A DNA stretch of 64,000 bases from VMCP01 sp964408945. GTDB lineage: Bacteria > Bacteroidota > Bacteroidia > NS11-12g > UBA955. The position numbers and the translations under genes are program-made. Below, piece after piece: positions 34,147-42,873 of this stretch. The notes under the pieces were generated by a model. That model made no database searches, was not told the DNA's origin, and worked only from the letters and a program-made list of their open reading frames with translations. Numbering within the stretch: the stretch's first letter is position 1; each line of letters starts with the position of its first letter. The DNA is taken from contig CAYPBJ010000010.1 in the NCBI GenBank assembly GCA_964408945.1, positions 1 to 64,000 on the forward strand, in the 5' to 3' direction.

Positions 34147-35499
34147 ATGAAAAAATTACTTTTGTTTGGATTTGGAGCCATTGGTTTTTTGAGTTTGAAC
34201 GCTCAAGCACCAATCAACCATAAAATTCATGAGCAAGACAAAAATCAAGGTGTAAGCAACAAGCAAAACATTTATGTTGGGCCAAATGCGAAAAACCAGA
34301 TGTCTAAGCGCGCTGAAACTTTGCAAGATATTTACAATTTTGCAGAAGCATACGGCGAAAGTATGATGTTGGGTGCTCCTGAATCTTACATTCGTTGGAT
34401 TTCAGCCGATTCTAATGCATTAACTGTTTACAGTGACGGAAACGGTGGGTCAACAGCTCAACACAATGGAATTCATGTAGTTGGAACTTCATTTGATCCT
34501 AAAGATTCTGCATTTATTGATATCGGAAAAACAGTATTAGCACGTTTTAATCCATACACTGTAGATACCATTCGTTGGGTACAATATTATGTTCGTAATG
34601 TTGACTCAATTGATTTGGGCAACGGAAATCAAGAAGTTATTGATACTGTATTTGTTCAATATTTTGATTTCTCAGGAATCTCTTTAAGACAATTTAATAG
34701 AGGCGGAACAAACTTGAATTCTGCACCTAACGTAGATGGTTATAAGCCTAAGACTCGTTTGAACTCAACGGCTCTTTACACCGATACTATTTTGTTGAAT
34801 ACAGCTTTTGGTGATTCAGTAAACTACCAAGAAGGCCGTTTGTTTGGTCGTACTATGGGAACTGTTCCTCCAGATTTCAAATCTTTATCTACCAACGGTA
34901 CTCAAGTTCAAGCGAACGTTGTAGCAATGAGCGTTTTCTTTAAACCTATGAAGAAAGCACAGTTGAAAGATACATTCGTAAACTGGACTAACCCTAATTT
35001 CAAACGTACTACCAACGGTTTAGGTGTTCGTTTCTTGTATTGGACAGATCACGCTCAAGACATTTTTTCTCCATATAGAATAAATAACACATTCTGGACA
35101 CCTGGTTTCTTGGTAGATGGTCAAACTTTCAATGGTTGGAAGTCTTATTTGCCTACTACCGCATACAACACCACTTCTATGTTTGATGTTGATTTTAATA
35201 TCACCGTTGAAAATCTTTCAGCTCGCGAATTGGCAAAAGATCTTTCAGCAGTGAAAGTGTATCCTAATCCTGCAACAGGTAACCAAGTTGCAGCAGTGTT
35301 TAATTTGACAAAAACCGCGAACGTGAGCGCAGTTGTAATGGATATCAACGGTAGAACCGTTAAAACATTGCCTTCTGGTTCTTTCCAAAAAGGTTTGAAT
35401 GAATTGGTGATTTCAACTGACGGATTGAGCAAAGGCATCTACACACTATCAGTGCAAACTGACAACGCGGTAGAAGCAACTAAATTTGTAGTTCAATAA
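34147..35499 (+). CDS. secreted protein with type A T9SS sorting domain, function unknown
   Basis: Signal peptide (about residues 1-20, cleavage near LNAQ), a beta-rich body of about 340 residues without a recognised enzyme motif, and a C-terminal sorting domain starting VYPNPATGN (about residue 373) and ending in KFVVQ. The domain directs export through the type IX system and surface attachment or release. The body is rich in Asn, Thr and Ser as usual for exported proteins. It has its own promoter and ends in a strong hairpin terminator, so it is a single-gene transcript. Confidence 0.82.
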   Translation: MKKLLLFGFGAIGFLSLNAQAPINHKIHEQDKNQGVSNKQNIYVGPNAKNQMSKRAETLQDIYNFAEAYGESMMLGAPESYIRWISADSNALTVYSDGNGGSTAQHNGIHVVGTSFDPKDSAFIDIGKTVLARFNPYTVDTIRWVQYYVRNVDSIDLGNGNQEVIDTVFVQYFDFSGISLRQFNRGGTNLNSAPNVDGYKPKTRLNSTALYTDTILLNTAFGDSVNYQEGRLFGRTMGTVPPDFKSLSTNGTQVQANVVAMSVFFKPMKKAQLKDTFVNWTNPNFKRTTNGLGVRFLYWTDHAQDIFSPYRINNTFWTPGFLVDGQTFNGWKSYLPTTAYNTTSMFDVDFNITVENLSARELAKDLSAVKVYPNPATGNQVAAVFNLTKTANVSAVVMDINGRTVKTLPSGSFQKGLNELVISTDGLSKGIYTLSVQTDNAVEATKFVVQ

Positions 35500-35522
35500 A
35501 CGAATTATTTAATAGACACTTC

Positions 35523-35555
35523 AAAAGGGCTTCCCCAACGGGAAGCCCTTTTTTT
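35523..35555 (+). terminator. intrinsic terminator after the T9SS cargo gene
   Basis: Perfect stem GGGCTTCCC (35527-35535) / GGGAAGCCC (35540-35548), loop CAAC, flanked by AAAA and a T-run. The T-run runs directly into the -7 element of the next gene. Confidence 0.9.
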
Positions 35556-35556
35556 A

Positions 35557-35564
35557 TACCTTTG
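35557..35564 (+). promoter_or_regulatory. -7 promoter element of the DUF5723 gene
   Basis: TACCTTTG (TAnnTTTG) ends 3 nt before the ATG at 35568, predicting a leaderless mRNA. Any -33 element would have to lie within the upstream terminator hairpin. Confidence 0.55.
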
Positions 35565-35567
35565 TTT

Positions 35568-37040
35568 ATGCAAATAAATTTAGCATCAGCATCAAAGATT
35601 GGTTTTTTACTGCTCGTCCATTCGGTTTCTGCCCAAAGCTTTTTTGGACTTCAGAATAGCAATTATGGAGGAATTCATACGGCAGTAACCAATCCATCCC
35701 TGATTACAATGATGGATTATCAGCGCAGTGCTAATATTTCTACCATTGGTTTTTCTGCTGAAAATAATTACGTGTCGCTGGAAACTCCATTTTCTGCATG
35801 GCAACTCCTGAGAGGAAAAGTTCCTCAACAATACAAAAAAGCAGATGGTTCATCTGGGGAAGGATCCATTGACTGGCAAAGTTCTTGGCTCAAGGAAGAT
35901 AGGAACGGTGATAATATCAATGCAAATTTGAATTTAGAATACAGAGGCCCATCTTATGCTAACCACTACGGCCGTTTAATTTGGGGGCTGGGCATGAGAA
36001 CCAAGTATACCGCAAATCTAGACGGTATTACCCCTGAAATGATTGGTTGGGCAAAAAACCTGATCGATTCACAATCAATCAATAACATCAATCAAATTTC
36101 TGCTCAGAAATTCAGTGTTTTTGTGAATTCCTATCAAGAATATTCCGGACTTTTGGCCATTAGAATTGTTGATAATGCAAAAGTAAAATTGGGCATTGGC
36201 ACAAACTTGAAATTGATTTTGGGAAATGGAAATTTCAAACTTCAGAATTCGGGCGTTTTATTGAATGTCAAAGGAATTGATAGTATTGGTATTAGCGGCG
36301 GACAAATGCAAGTGTCTTATACTGAGAACAATCTGTTTCAACAACTTTCAGGTGGGGTATTGGCTGGTAGTTTACCAAGATTCAGAGATATTTCAGGAGT
36401 GGGATATGGTTTTGATTTAGGTTTTACTCTTTTATTGGGAGATAATATGACCAAAACTAAGAAGGATCGTTCTAAAGTGAAAGATTACCGAATGAAAATT
36501 GCTGCTGCTCTCTTAGATTTAGGAAGAATTGGATATTCTAATAAAAATCAAGGGTTTATCATTGACGGAAGTAAAAATTTCAGCATCCCCATTCAAACTC
36601 CTGAATTCATTTTAGCAGCGTCTAAAGGGGTGAATTCTGTGGTAGACTATACCAAGGAAAAAGCGATTCAAGATGGTGCTTATATCAATCAGCCTGAAGA
36701 GGTGAAAATAATCTTGCCAACTACCCTTCAATTGCAGTTTGATTATCAGGTAGTTTCAATGTTCAATGTGGCGGCTCAACTTACTCAGGCCATAGATTTA
36801 AATAACCCGTACCAAATTCAATCAAACAGTTCACTTGTGGTTGTTCCTCGTTTTGAGCACGCTTGGTTTGAGCTCTCTGCGCCAATCTCTTTGTATAATA
36901 ATTATAGAAGTTTTGGTTTCGGGGGATTTTTGAGACTGGGACCTGTGTTCTTGGGAACAGACAACATCATAAAATCTATCAACCCTTCAAAGTTGCAGGG
37001 CGTGAATTTCTATTTTGGAATCAGTACCTTATTGAGGTAA
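35568..37040 (+). CDS. DUF5723 family outer-membrane protein
   Basis: Signal peptide (about residues 1-23, ending VSAQ), then FFGLQNSNYGGIHTAVTNPS, the N-terminal hallmark of DUF5723, and about 450 residues of predicted beta strands consistent with an outer-membrane barrel; the last strand is VNFYFGISTLLR. Function is undescribed. Start ATG at 35568 is fixed by the promoter; an in-frame TTG two codons earlier falls inside the -7 element. Confidence 0.78.
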   Translation: MQINLASASKIGFLLLVHSVSAQSFFGLQNSNYGGIHTAVTNPSLITMMDYQRSANISTIGFSAENNYVSLETPFSAWQLLRGKVPQQYKKADGSSGEGSIDWQSSWLKEDRNGDNINANLNLEYRGPSYANHYGRLIWGLGMRTKYTANLDGITPEMIGWAKNLIDSQSINNINQISAQKFSVFVNSYQEYSGLLAIRIVDNAKVKLGIGTNLKLILGNGNFKLQNSGVLLNVKGIDSIGISGGQMQVSYTENNLFQQLSGGVLAGSLPRFRDISGVGYGFDLGFTLLLGDNMTKTKKDRSKVKDYRMKIAAALLDLGRIGYSNKNQGFIIDGSKNFSIPIQTPEFILAASKGVNSVVDYTKEKAIQDGAYINQPEEVKIILPTTLQLQFDYQVVSMFNVAAQLTQAIDLNNPYQIQSNSSLVVVPRFEHAWFELSAPISLYNNYRSFGFGGFLRLGPVFLGTDNIIKSINPSKLQGVNFYFGISTLLR

Positions 37041-37044
37041 ACGC

Positions 37045-38352
37045 TTATTCAAATCGGGTAATTTGTGCCCCCAATGGATTCAAACGTTCTTCGATTTTCT
37101 CGTAACCGCGGTCAATTTGTTCAATGTTTTTGATGGTACTCTTGCCCTTGGCACTCATTGCGGCAATGAGCAATGCAACACCTGCTCTAATGTCAGGTGA
37201 TGACATCGTAATTCCCTTCAATTGGGTTCTTCTGTCAAGTCCAATAACAGTTGCACGGTGCGGGTCACACAAAATGATTTGTGCTCCCATATCAATGAGA
37301 TTGTCTACGAAGAACAATCGGCTTTCGAACATTTTTTGATGTATCAAAACGGTTCCACGAGCTTGAGTTGCAGTAACTAAGGCAATGGAAATGAGATCAG
37401 GTGTAAATCCGGGCCAAATTTGATCGCTAATGGTTAAAATGGATCCATCTATGAACGAATCAATTTCGTAGTGGTCGTTTTTAGGGATATAAATATCGTC
37501 GCCCTGAATTTCTAATTGAATTCCCAACCTTTGAAAGGTTCTAGGAATGATTCCCAATTGGTCAACACGGCAATTTTTCAGGCGAATATCGCTTTGAGTA
37601 ATTGCAGCCATTCCAATGAAGCTTCCAATTTCAATCATATCGGGCAAACACCTATGGGTGCAACCCTTCATGCTATTCACACCTTGAATGGTTAGTTTGT
37701 TAGATCCTATACCCTCAATTTTCGCGCCCATGCTGTTGAGCATGTTGCACAATTGTTGAAGATAAGGTTCACAAGCAGCATTGTAAATTGTTGTGGTTCC
37801 GTTAGCTAGAACCGCAGCCATCACAATATTGGCAGTTCCAGTTACGGAAGCTTCATCTAAGTGAAGGTAGGCTCCTTGTAGATTGTCGCTATGAACTCGG
37901 TAAAAAGTTTGTTCGGGTAGATATTCAAATTTGGCACCCAAAGCCATAAATCCTTCAAAATGGGTATCCAATCTTCTGCGGCCAATTTTGTCGCCTCCGG
38001 GTGAGGGAATATAGCCTTTTCCAAAACGCGACAAAAGTGGCCCAACAATCATGATTGAACCTCTCAATGCTGCGCCTTGTTTTTTGAATTCAGGACTATA
38101 TAAAAAAGCCAAATCAACATTATCTGCTTTGAATGAATAAACCCCTTTGCTCAATCGGTTGGTTTTGACTCCCAAATTGCCTAAAAGTTCAATGAGTTTT
38201 AGTACATCTCTGATTTCAGGTATATTCTCTATGATTACTTCTTGGTCAGTTAACAATACGGCACAAATGACCTGTAATGCTTCGTTTTTGGCCCCTTGGG
38301 GTTGGATTTCTCCTTGGAGGGAATGTCCGCCTTGAATTTCGAAATACGACAT
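37045..38352 (-). CDS. murA: UDP-N-acetylglucosamine 1-carboxyvinyltransferase
   Basis: First committed step of peptidoglycan synthesis: transfers enolpyruvyl from PEP to UDP-GlcNAc. The full inside-out alpha/beta barrel (435 aa) is present with QGAKNEAL near residue 19 and DIRAGVALLIAAM near 386. The active-site loop reads PSPGGDKIGRRR: position 121, where most enzymes carry the fosfomycin-target Cys, is Asp (GAC). Asp supports catalysis but is not alkylated by fosfomycin. Follows the DUF4290 gene by 2 nt, a conserved Bacteroidota pair. Confidence 0.95.
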   Translation of the reverse strand: MSYFEIQGGHSLQGEIQPQGAKNEALQVICAVLLTDQEVIIENIPEIRDVLKLIELLGNLGVKTNRLSKGVYSFKADNVDLAFLYSPEFKKQGAALRGSIMIVGPLLSRFGKGYIPSPGGDKIGRRRLDTHFEGFMALGAKFEYLPEQTFYRVHSDNLQGAYLHLDEASVTGTANIVMAAVLANGTTTIYNAACEPYLQQLCNMLNSMGAKIEGIGSNKLTIQGVNSMKGCTHRCLPDMIEIGSFIGMAAITQSDIRLKNCRVDQLGIIPRTFQRLGIQLEIQGDDIYIPKNDHYEIDSFIDGSILTISDQIWPGFTPDLISIALVTATQARGTVLIHQKMFESRLFFVDNLIDMGAQIILCDPHRATVIGLDRRTQLKGITMSSPDIRAGVALLIAAMSAKGKSTIKNIEQIDRGYEKIEERLNPLGAQITRFE

Positions 38353-38354
38353 GA

Positions 38355-39035
38355 TTAAAATCTACGGTAGTTTTTACCCTTGTTATTTCTTTTTGGGTTT
38401 TTGTTGTTTCTATTGTTTTGGAAATTGTTGTTTCTACTTCCAAACTGTTGTTGTTTCCGGGGATTGTAATTGCTGGTATTATCAGCGGTTACAGTTATTT
38501 CAGAGCCTGCTACGTGTAACTTTCCCTTTGATAAAATGCGAAGGTGTTCTGCAATCACTTCATTGCTCAAGTTTTCGTTGTTCCACATCTTACAACTGTT
38601 GTACATGAAAGAGGCAATTAAATTTACAAGTTCTTGTCTCAATTCATTGTCTTCCAGTTCAGTAGCACGCTCAATCATGTTTTGAAGATTGCGGCCGTAA
38701 AAACGAAAACGAATGTTAGTATCTTGATAGCCAATTTGATCAGGCTTCTTGTTGCGAACTTCCGCCTGGGGAATTTCGTAGGGACAGTCAACATCCAATG
38801 AATAATCAGCCATTTGGAATAAATGTCCCCATAAAACTTGCTGATAATTTGATTGAAGCTTTATTTCCGGGTTCAAAAGAGCCATGACGTTGACTAAATT
38901 ATGTGCCCATAAAGTGCGTTCTGATTTTTCGGGGAGGCTTTGAATATGCTCAATATAGTCTTGAACACTGCGCCCGTATTCAGAAATTTTCAGTGCGGTT
39001 CGTTGCGTATTGTAATCTTCTTGTAAGATACCCAT
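38355..39035 (-). CDS. DUF4290 protein with Arg/Asn-rich tail
   Basis: Helical cytoplasmic protein of 226 aa. The first 185 residues match DUF4290 (EYGRSVQDYIEHI, LLNPEIKLQSNYQQVLWGH, then the RGNLQN-like FYGRNLQNMIERA). The last 38 residues are low complexity: Asn, Arg, Lys, Gln and Phe repeats such as RNNNFQNNRNN, the look of a disordered RNA-binding tail. Always found next to murA in Bacteroidota as far as I know, but function is not established. ATG at 39035 chosen over the upstream TTG (39047). Confidence 0.82.
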   Translation of the reverse strand: MGILQEDYNTQRTALKISEYGRSVQDYIEHIQSLPEKSERTLWAHNLVNVMALLNPEIKLQSNYQQVLWGHLFQMADYSLDVDCPYEIPQAEVRNKKPDQIGYQDTNIRFRFYGRNLQNMIERATELEDNELRQELVNLIASFMYNSCKMWNNENLSNEVIAEHLRILSKGKLHVAGSEITVTADNTSNYNPRKQQQFGSRNNNFQNNRNNKNPKRNNKGKNYRRF

Positions 39036-39107
39036 TATATTATGCAAATTAAGGTTAGAATCTTGGATTTAGTAAACATTTCGTATCATTCGTGTGTTTT
39101 TTTATCA

Positions 39108-39737
39108 ATGAGAGACCAAATTATTGCCCACTACATTCGCTTCAGCAACAAAAACGGCAAAGCGCCCGTTTCTGTGTTTCAGTTTTGTGAGGATTGCGGA
39201 CTATCTGAGCGACAGTTTTTTGATGAATTTTCTGATTTCGAACATCTTCAAGAGGAGATTTTAGGTGATTTTTGGAAAAATACGGTTGCCAAGTTGGAGG
39301 AGCAAGAATTCTATCAAAACACCAACGATGCTGAAAAGTTTTTAGCAGTGGCCTACGGTTTCTTTGAAAATCTAAAAGATCAACGCAGTTTCTTTTTGAA
39401 TTTCTTTGGTAATTGGAATTCACCCAAAGATTTGTTCCACGGATTTAAAAATTTCCGGGAAGTTGTTATGAAGTACATTGATCAATTGGACTTGCCTTCA
39501 ACCGATTTAGGAGTTCCACAATTGAATAAACCCATCAATAAGTTGAATTCAAATGCGTTGTATTTGAATTTGATTTTTGTTCTCCATTATTGGGTGAAAG
39601 ACAGAAGCAAAGGATTTGAAAAAACCGATGCCCTGATTGAGAAGTTGTTTACACTGTCTTTTGATATGATGGAAACCAATTCGCTCAAGAAAGTAATTGA
39701 CTTAGGAAAGTTTTTGGTAGCTGATTTCAAACTTTAA
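39108..39737 (+). CDS. TetR-like regulator or TetR-C-terminal-domain protein
   Basis: All-helical protein of 209 aa. The first 45 residues (RDQIIAHYIRF...CGLSERQFFDEF) could form the TetR helix-turn-helix, and the rest resembles a TetR C-terminal ligand domain. The HTH is weak and the protein may be a partner rather than a DNA-binding repressor. It lies 5 nt before an AarF/UbiB kinase gene, a recurring pair in this phylum. Start ATG 39108 avoids an upstream in-frame extension overlapping the divergent gene. Confidence 0.7.
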   Translation: MRDQIIAHYIRFSNKNGKAPVSVFQFCEDCGLSERQFFDEFSDFEHLQEEILGDFWKNTVAKLEEQEFYQNTNDAEKFLAVAYGFFENLKDQRSFFLNFFGNWNSPKDLFHGFKNFREVVMKYIDQLDLPSTDLGVPQLNKPINKLNSNALYLNLIFVLHYWVKDRSKGFEKTDALIEKLFTLSFDMMETNSLKKVIDLGKFLVADFKL

Positions 39738-39742
39738 ATTTT

Positions 39743-41077
39743 ATGAAAACTCAAGACTCCATTGCCAGCTCAAAATTGGGCCGGGCCGTGAAACTAGTGG
39801 GCGCTGGTGCCAAAATAGGTGGCAATTATCTCAAATATTACGCAAAAAAAAGCATCACTGGCGAAGATTCTAAAGAAGGGCTCCACGAACAGAATGCAAC
39901 AGATATCTATGATTCATTGAGCGAGTTGAAAGGCAGCGCTTTGAAAGTGGCTCAAATGTTGAGCATGGATAAAAACCTACTTCCACGTGCATACACTCAA
40001 AAATTTGCTCTTTCACAATATTCAGCGCCTCCAATGTCACCGCCGCTAGTTATGAAGGTATTTAAAACTGCCACGGGAAAATATCCCAACGAAGTTTTTG
40101 ATCATTTCGATACCAAAAGTTTGGCAGCAGCAAGCATTGGTCAAGTGCATCTTGCTGAAAAAGACGGCAAAAAATACGCCGTAAAAATTCAATATCCCGG
40201 AATTGCTGATTCCATAAAAAGCGATTTGAAGATGGTTAAACCTGTTGCGAATGCCATGTTTGGATTGTCAGAAAAGGAAATGAAAAAATACTTCGAGGAA
40301 GTGGAAGATAAGTTGATTGAAGAAACCAACTATCACTTAGAACTTAGAAGAGGTACAGAAATTTCTCAGGCAAGTGCTCACATTAAAAACATCGTGTTTC
40401 CAACGTATTATCCTGAGTTTAGCAGCGAAAAAGTGTTGGTTATGGACTATTTGGATGGAAATCACCTTAAAGAGTTCTTAGACGAAAATCCATCCCCAGA
40501 AACAAAAAACAATATTGCACAGACCCTTTGGGACTTCTATGAATATCAGTTGCATGAGCTGAAGGCCATTCACGCAGATCCGCATCCAGGTAACTTTTTA
40601 TTTAAAGGGGACAAGGTTGGGGTTATAGATTTTGGTTGCATCAAAGAGGTGCCGGAAGATTTCTATCAAAGTTATTTTCCATTGTTACTGCAAGAAGTGC
40701 AATCAGATGCTGAGTTGATTCATCAGTTACTCATGAATATTGAAATCATTTTTCCCGACGATACGCCCGCCGTTAAAGAAGAATTGACCAACGCATTTTT
40801 ACGTATGACGCGTTTATTGAGCAGGCCTTTTTGCACCGAGGAATTTGAATTCACCTACGAGTTTATCGATGAGATATATGCAACGGGAGAGGAGATTTAC
40901 AAAATCCAAGAAGTGAAAAAACCCACCAAGCCCAGAGGAAGTAAACACGCATTGTACATCAATCGTACCTATTTTGGAATTTACAGCATGATGGCTGACT
41001 TGGGGGCAAACATTAAAACAGGTAAAAGGGACTGGCAGGCACGATTGTGGGAATCTATCAGTGCTCAGACTTTGTAA
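39743..41077 (+). CDS. AarF/ABC1/UbiB family atypical kinase
   Basis: Protein-kinase-like ATPase of the UbiB/COQ8 family, linked to quinone or lipid metabolism. The Ala-rich loop that replaces the Gly loop is AAASIGQVHLAE (about residues 132-143); the catalytic region has HADPHPGNFLF and the metal Asp in VIDFG. The N-terminal KxGQ motif is KVAQ here (residues 68-71). 444 aa, no C-terminal membrane helices obvious. Pairs with the TetR-like gene. Its 3' end overlaps the convergent GT2 gene by 13 bp. Confidence 0.88.
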   Translation: MKTQDSIASSKLGRAVKLVGAGAKIGGNYLKYYAKKSITGEDSKEGLHEQNATDIYDSLSELKGSALKVAQMLSMDKNLLPRAYTQKFALSQYSAPPMSPPLVMKVFKTATGKYPNEVFDHFDTKSLAAASIGQVHLAEKDGKKYAVKIQYPGIADSIKSDLKMVKPVANAMFGLSEKEMKKYFEEVEDKLIEETNYHLELRRGTEISQASAHIKNIVFPTYYPEFSSEKVLVMDYLDGNHLKEFLDENPSPETKNNIAQTLWDFYEYQLHELKAIHADPHPGNFLFKGDKVGVIDFGCIKEVPEDFYQSYFPLLLQEVQSDAELIHQLLMNIEIIFPDDTPAVKEELTNAFLRMTRLLSRPFCTEEFEFTYEFIDEIYATGEEIYKIQEVKKPTKPRGSKHALYINRTYFGIYSMMADLGANIKTGKRDWQARLWESISAQTL

Positions 41078-42177
41078 CTGCGCTCTTTCCATCGAGTTTT
41101 CACCGGAAGTAGAAAGAAAATGGCCGTACTGACGGTCAATACAAAAAGATAAATCTCATAAACAAGATGTTGGGAGAGCTTCGGAAGAGGTTCTCCCACT
41201 TTTTTATAAATGATAGAGATCTGGGCGGTTTGTATGAGCCATTTTACACTCCATAATGAAATGGCCCAAACGGGTGTAGCAATCCAAAAGAGCAAGGGTA
41301 TTAAAAAGAAAAAGCTACCGTAAATACCAAACAACAGCCACCAATACCAAGGAAGTTCTTTGCCACCGCTAAGCCAACGCTTTCTTTGATGCAACAAGGG
41401 TATAAATCCTTTGGTTTTCTCTGAATAAGCTAAAACATCGGGGTGCATCACGTTGTTCCATCCCCAACCTTTGGCGCAAACTTCCGCGTAAAGTTTATAA
41501 TCTTCGGTGATGGAAAATCGGATATTCGCATAGCCACCGGTTTGCCAATAAGCGTCTTTTCGAACAATCATGTTATTCCCTACGGCTGTTGCAGGCACAC
41601 CACTATAGGAAATGACATTCAAAAGCCCCATGAAATAGGCCCAATCCATTTCTTGCAACCAGCCGTCTACACCCGAACTTTTAACCATGGTTGTGCCGCT
41701 GCTGACTCCCGTATTTTTATCTAAAGACTGCAACATAGACAGAGCCCACTGCGGCTTGACGCGCACATCAGCATCTGTAATAAGGTAGTAATCACCTACG
41801 GCATGCTGGTCTAGTTGTGCCATTACCCGCGCTTTTGCTTTCAATCCACGATTGTCATCTAAAATGTTAACCAGTTGAATATGAGGGTGTTCTTTTGTGA
41901 AACTTTGAATAATTTCAGCGGTTTTATCGGTGCTTTGATCGTTACCAACCAAGATTTGAAGTTTTTTTACAGGGTAATCTAACTCCAATAGGGAGTTTAA
42001 ACAACCAGCAATGTTTTCTTCCTCATTTCTGCAGGCAACCCAAATACTGATCTCGGGAAGTTCTTCAGATAACGGTTGTTTTTGAGATTCATATTTAATC
42101 AACCAAGCAAGTTGCCAAACTTGAATCAGAATGTATGACAGCAGGGGAATGAGAATGATTTCAAACATCTTCTGCAA
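41065..42177 (-). CDS. GT2 family membrane glycosyltransferase
   Basis: One N-terminal helix (about residues 2-22), a GT-A domain with ISIWVACRNEEENI, VGNDQSTDKTAEI and the DxD-type TDADVRVKP (about residue 135), a QRKRW-like HQRKRWLSGG motif (about 265), then three helices at the C-terminus. This is the layout of processive or lipid-linked GT2 enzymes such as cellulose-synthase or hyaluronan-type transferases. Overlaps the end of the polysaccharide deacetylase gene by 17 bp, suggesting that the two act on the same glycan. Confidence 0.85.
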   Translation of the reverse strand: MQKMFEIILIPLLSYILIQVWQLAWLIKYESQKQPLSEELPEISIWVACRNEEENIAGCLNSLLELDYPVKKLQILVGNDQSTDKTAEIIQSFTKEHPHIQLVNILDDNRGLKAKARVMAQLDQHAVGDYYLITDADVRVKPQWALSMLQSLDKNTGVSSGTTMVKSSGVDGWLQEMDWAYFMGLLNVISYSGVPATAVGNNMIVRKDAYWQTGGYANIRFSITEDYKLYAEVCAKGWGWNNVMHPDVLAYSEKTKGFIPLLHQRKRWLSGGKELPWYWWLLFGIYGSFFFLIPLLFWIATPVWAISLWSVKWLIQTAQISIIYKKVGEPLPKLSQHLVYEIYLFVLTVSTAIFFLLPVKTRWKERSYKV

Positions 42178-42811
42178 GGGGTTTAAAGGTAAATTTTCCT
42201 GACCATCTTTGGAGCAATTCGGGCAGCATTTTTAGGGTTTGATTTTTTGATTTTTGGGAATCGTGAAAGACCACCAAACTTCCCCTTCGCGCGAGTCGTT
42301 CAATTTTATCTACGGCCTTCGATAGGTTTAAACTCTTGTCGTAATCGTAAGTCAAAATGTCCCACATGCAGATAACGTGCCCCATTTCTCTCAATAGCTG
42401 TGATTGTTTGGGTTTGATTCGCCCGTAGGGCGGACGAAAGAGCTTTGTTTCTATTCCAATGCTGTTCAGCACATTTGAACATTGTTGAACATTTCTAATG
42501 TAAATGTGGTTGTTTGAATTCCAGCCTTTGATATGGTTCTGGGTATGGTTTCCGATAGAGTGCCCTTCATCTTTGATTTTTTCAATGACTTCCGGATGTT
42601 TCTGCACGTTTTCACCAACCACAAAAAATGTGGCATGAGCGTTGAAATTCTTCAGTATTTCAAGTACTTGCAGGGTAACTTCGGGGTCGGGTCCATCGTC
42701 AAAGGTCAAATATAGGGTAGGTTGGGTGTGATTAGAATCGGTTTTACGCCAAAGCATATTTGGGAATAAGGATGAAAACCCTTTTGGAATCTGAAAAACG
42801 CGCATTCCCAT
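42161..42811 (-). CDS. polysaccharide deacetylase (NodB homology)
   Basis: CE4-type metal-dependent deacetylase of 216 aa. Motif 1 is LTFDDGPDP (catalytic Asp and metal Asp, about residue 36), motif 2 HSIGNHTQNH (metal His pair), motif 3 FRPPYGR, and the C-terminal VVFHDS supplies the last His. No signal peptide is seen, though the N-terminal hydrophobic patch could anchor it. First gene of a two-gene operon with the GT2 enzyme; the target could be chitin-like oligomers or a surface polysaccharide. Confidence 0.88.
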   Translation of the reverse strand: MGMRVFQIPKGFSSLFPNMLWRKTDSNHTQPTLYLTFDDGPDPEVTLQVLEILKNFNAHATFFVVGENVQKHPEVIEKIKDEGHSIGNHTQNHIKGWNSNNHIYIRNVQQCSNVLNSIGIETKLFRPPYGRIKPKQSQLLREMGHVICMWDILTYDYDKSLNLSKAVDKIERLARRGSLVVFHDSQKSKNQTLKMLPELLQRWSGKFTFKPLAEDV

Positions 42812-42860
42812 CTATGCAAAGTTGCTAGTTTTTTATAATGATTCCATCGTTTGCTTTCAT

Positions 42861-42868
42861 TAATTTTG
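42861..42868 (+). promoter_or_regulatory. -7 promoter element of the kynurenine monooxygenase gene
   Basis: TAATTTTG (TAnnTTTG) ends 5 nt before the ATG at 42874; predicted leaderless mRNA. No convincing -33 element. Confidence 0.55.
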
Positions 42869-42873
42869 TAAAC

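Noticed and set aside
42838..42873. Longer N-terminus for kynurenine monooxygenase starting at 42838
   Set aside because: This stretch contains the -7 promoter element, and the FAD motif needs only the residues after the ATG at 42874.
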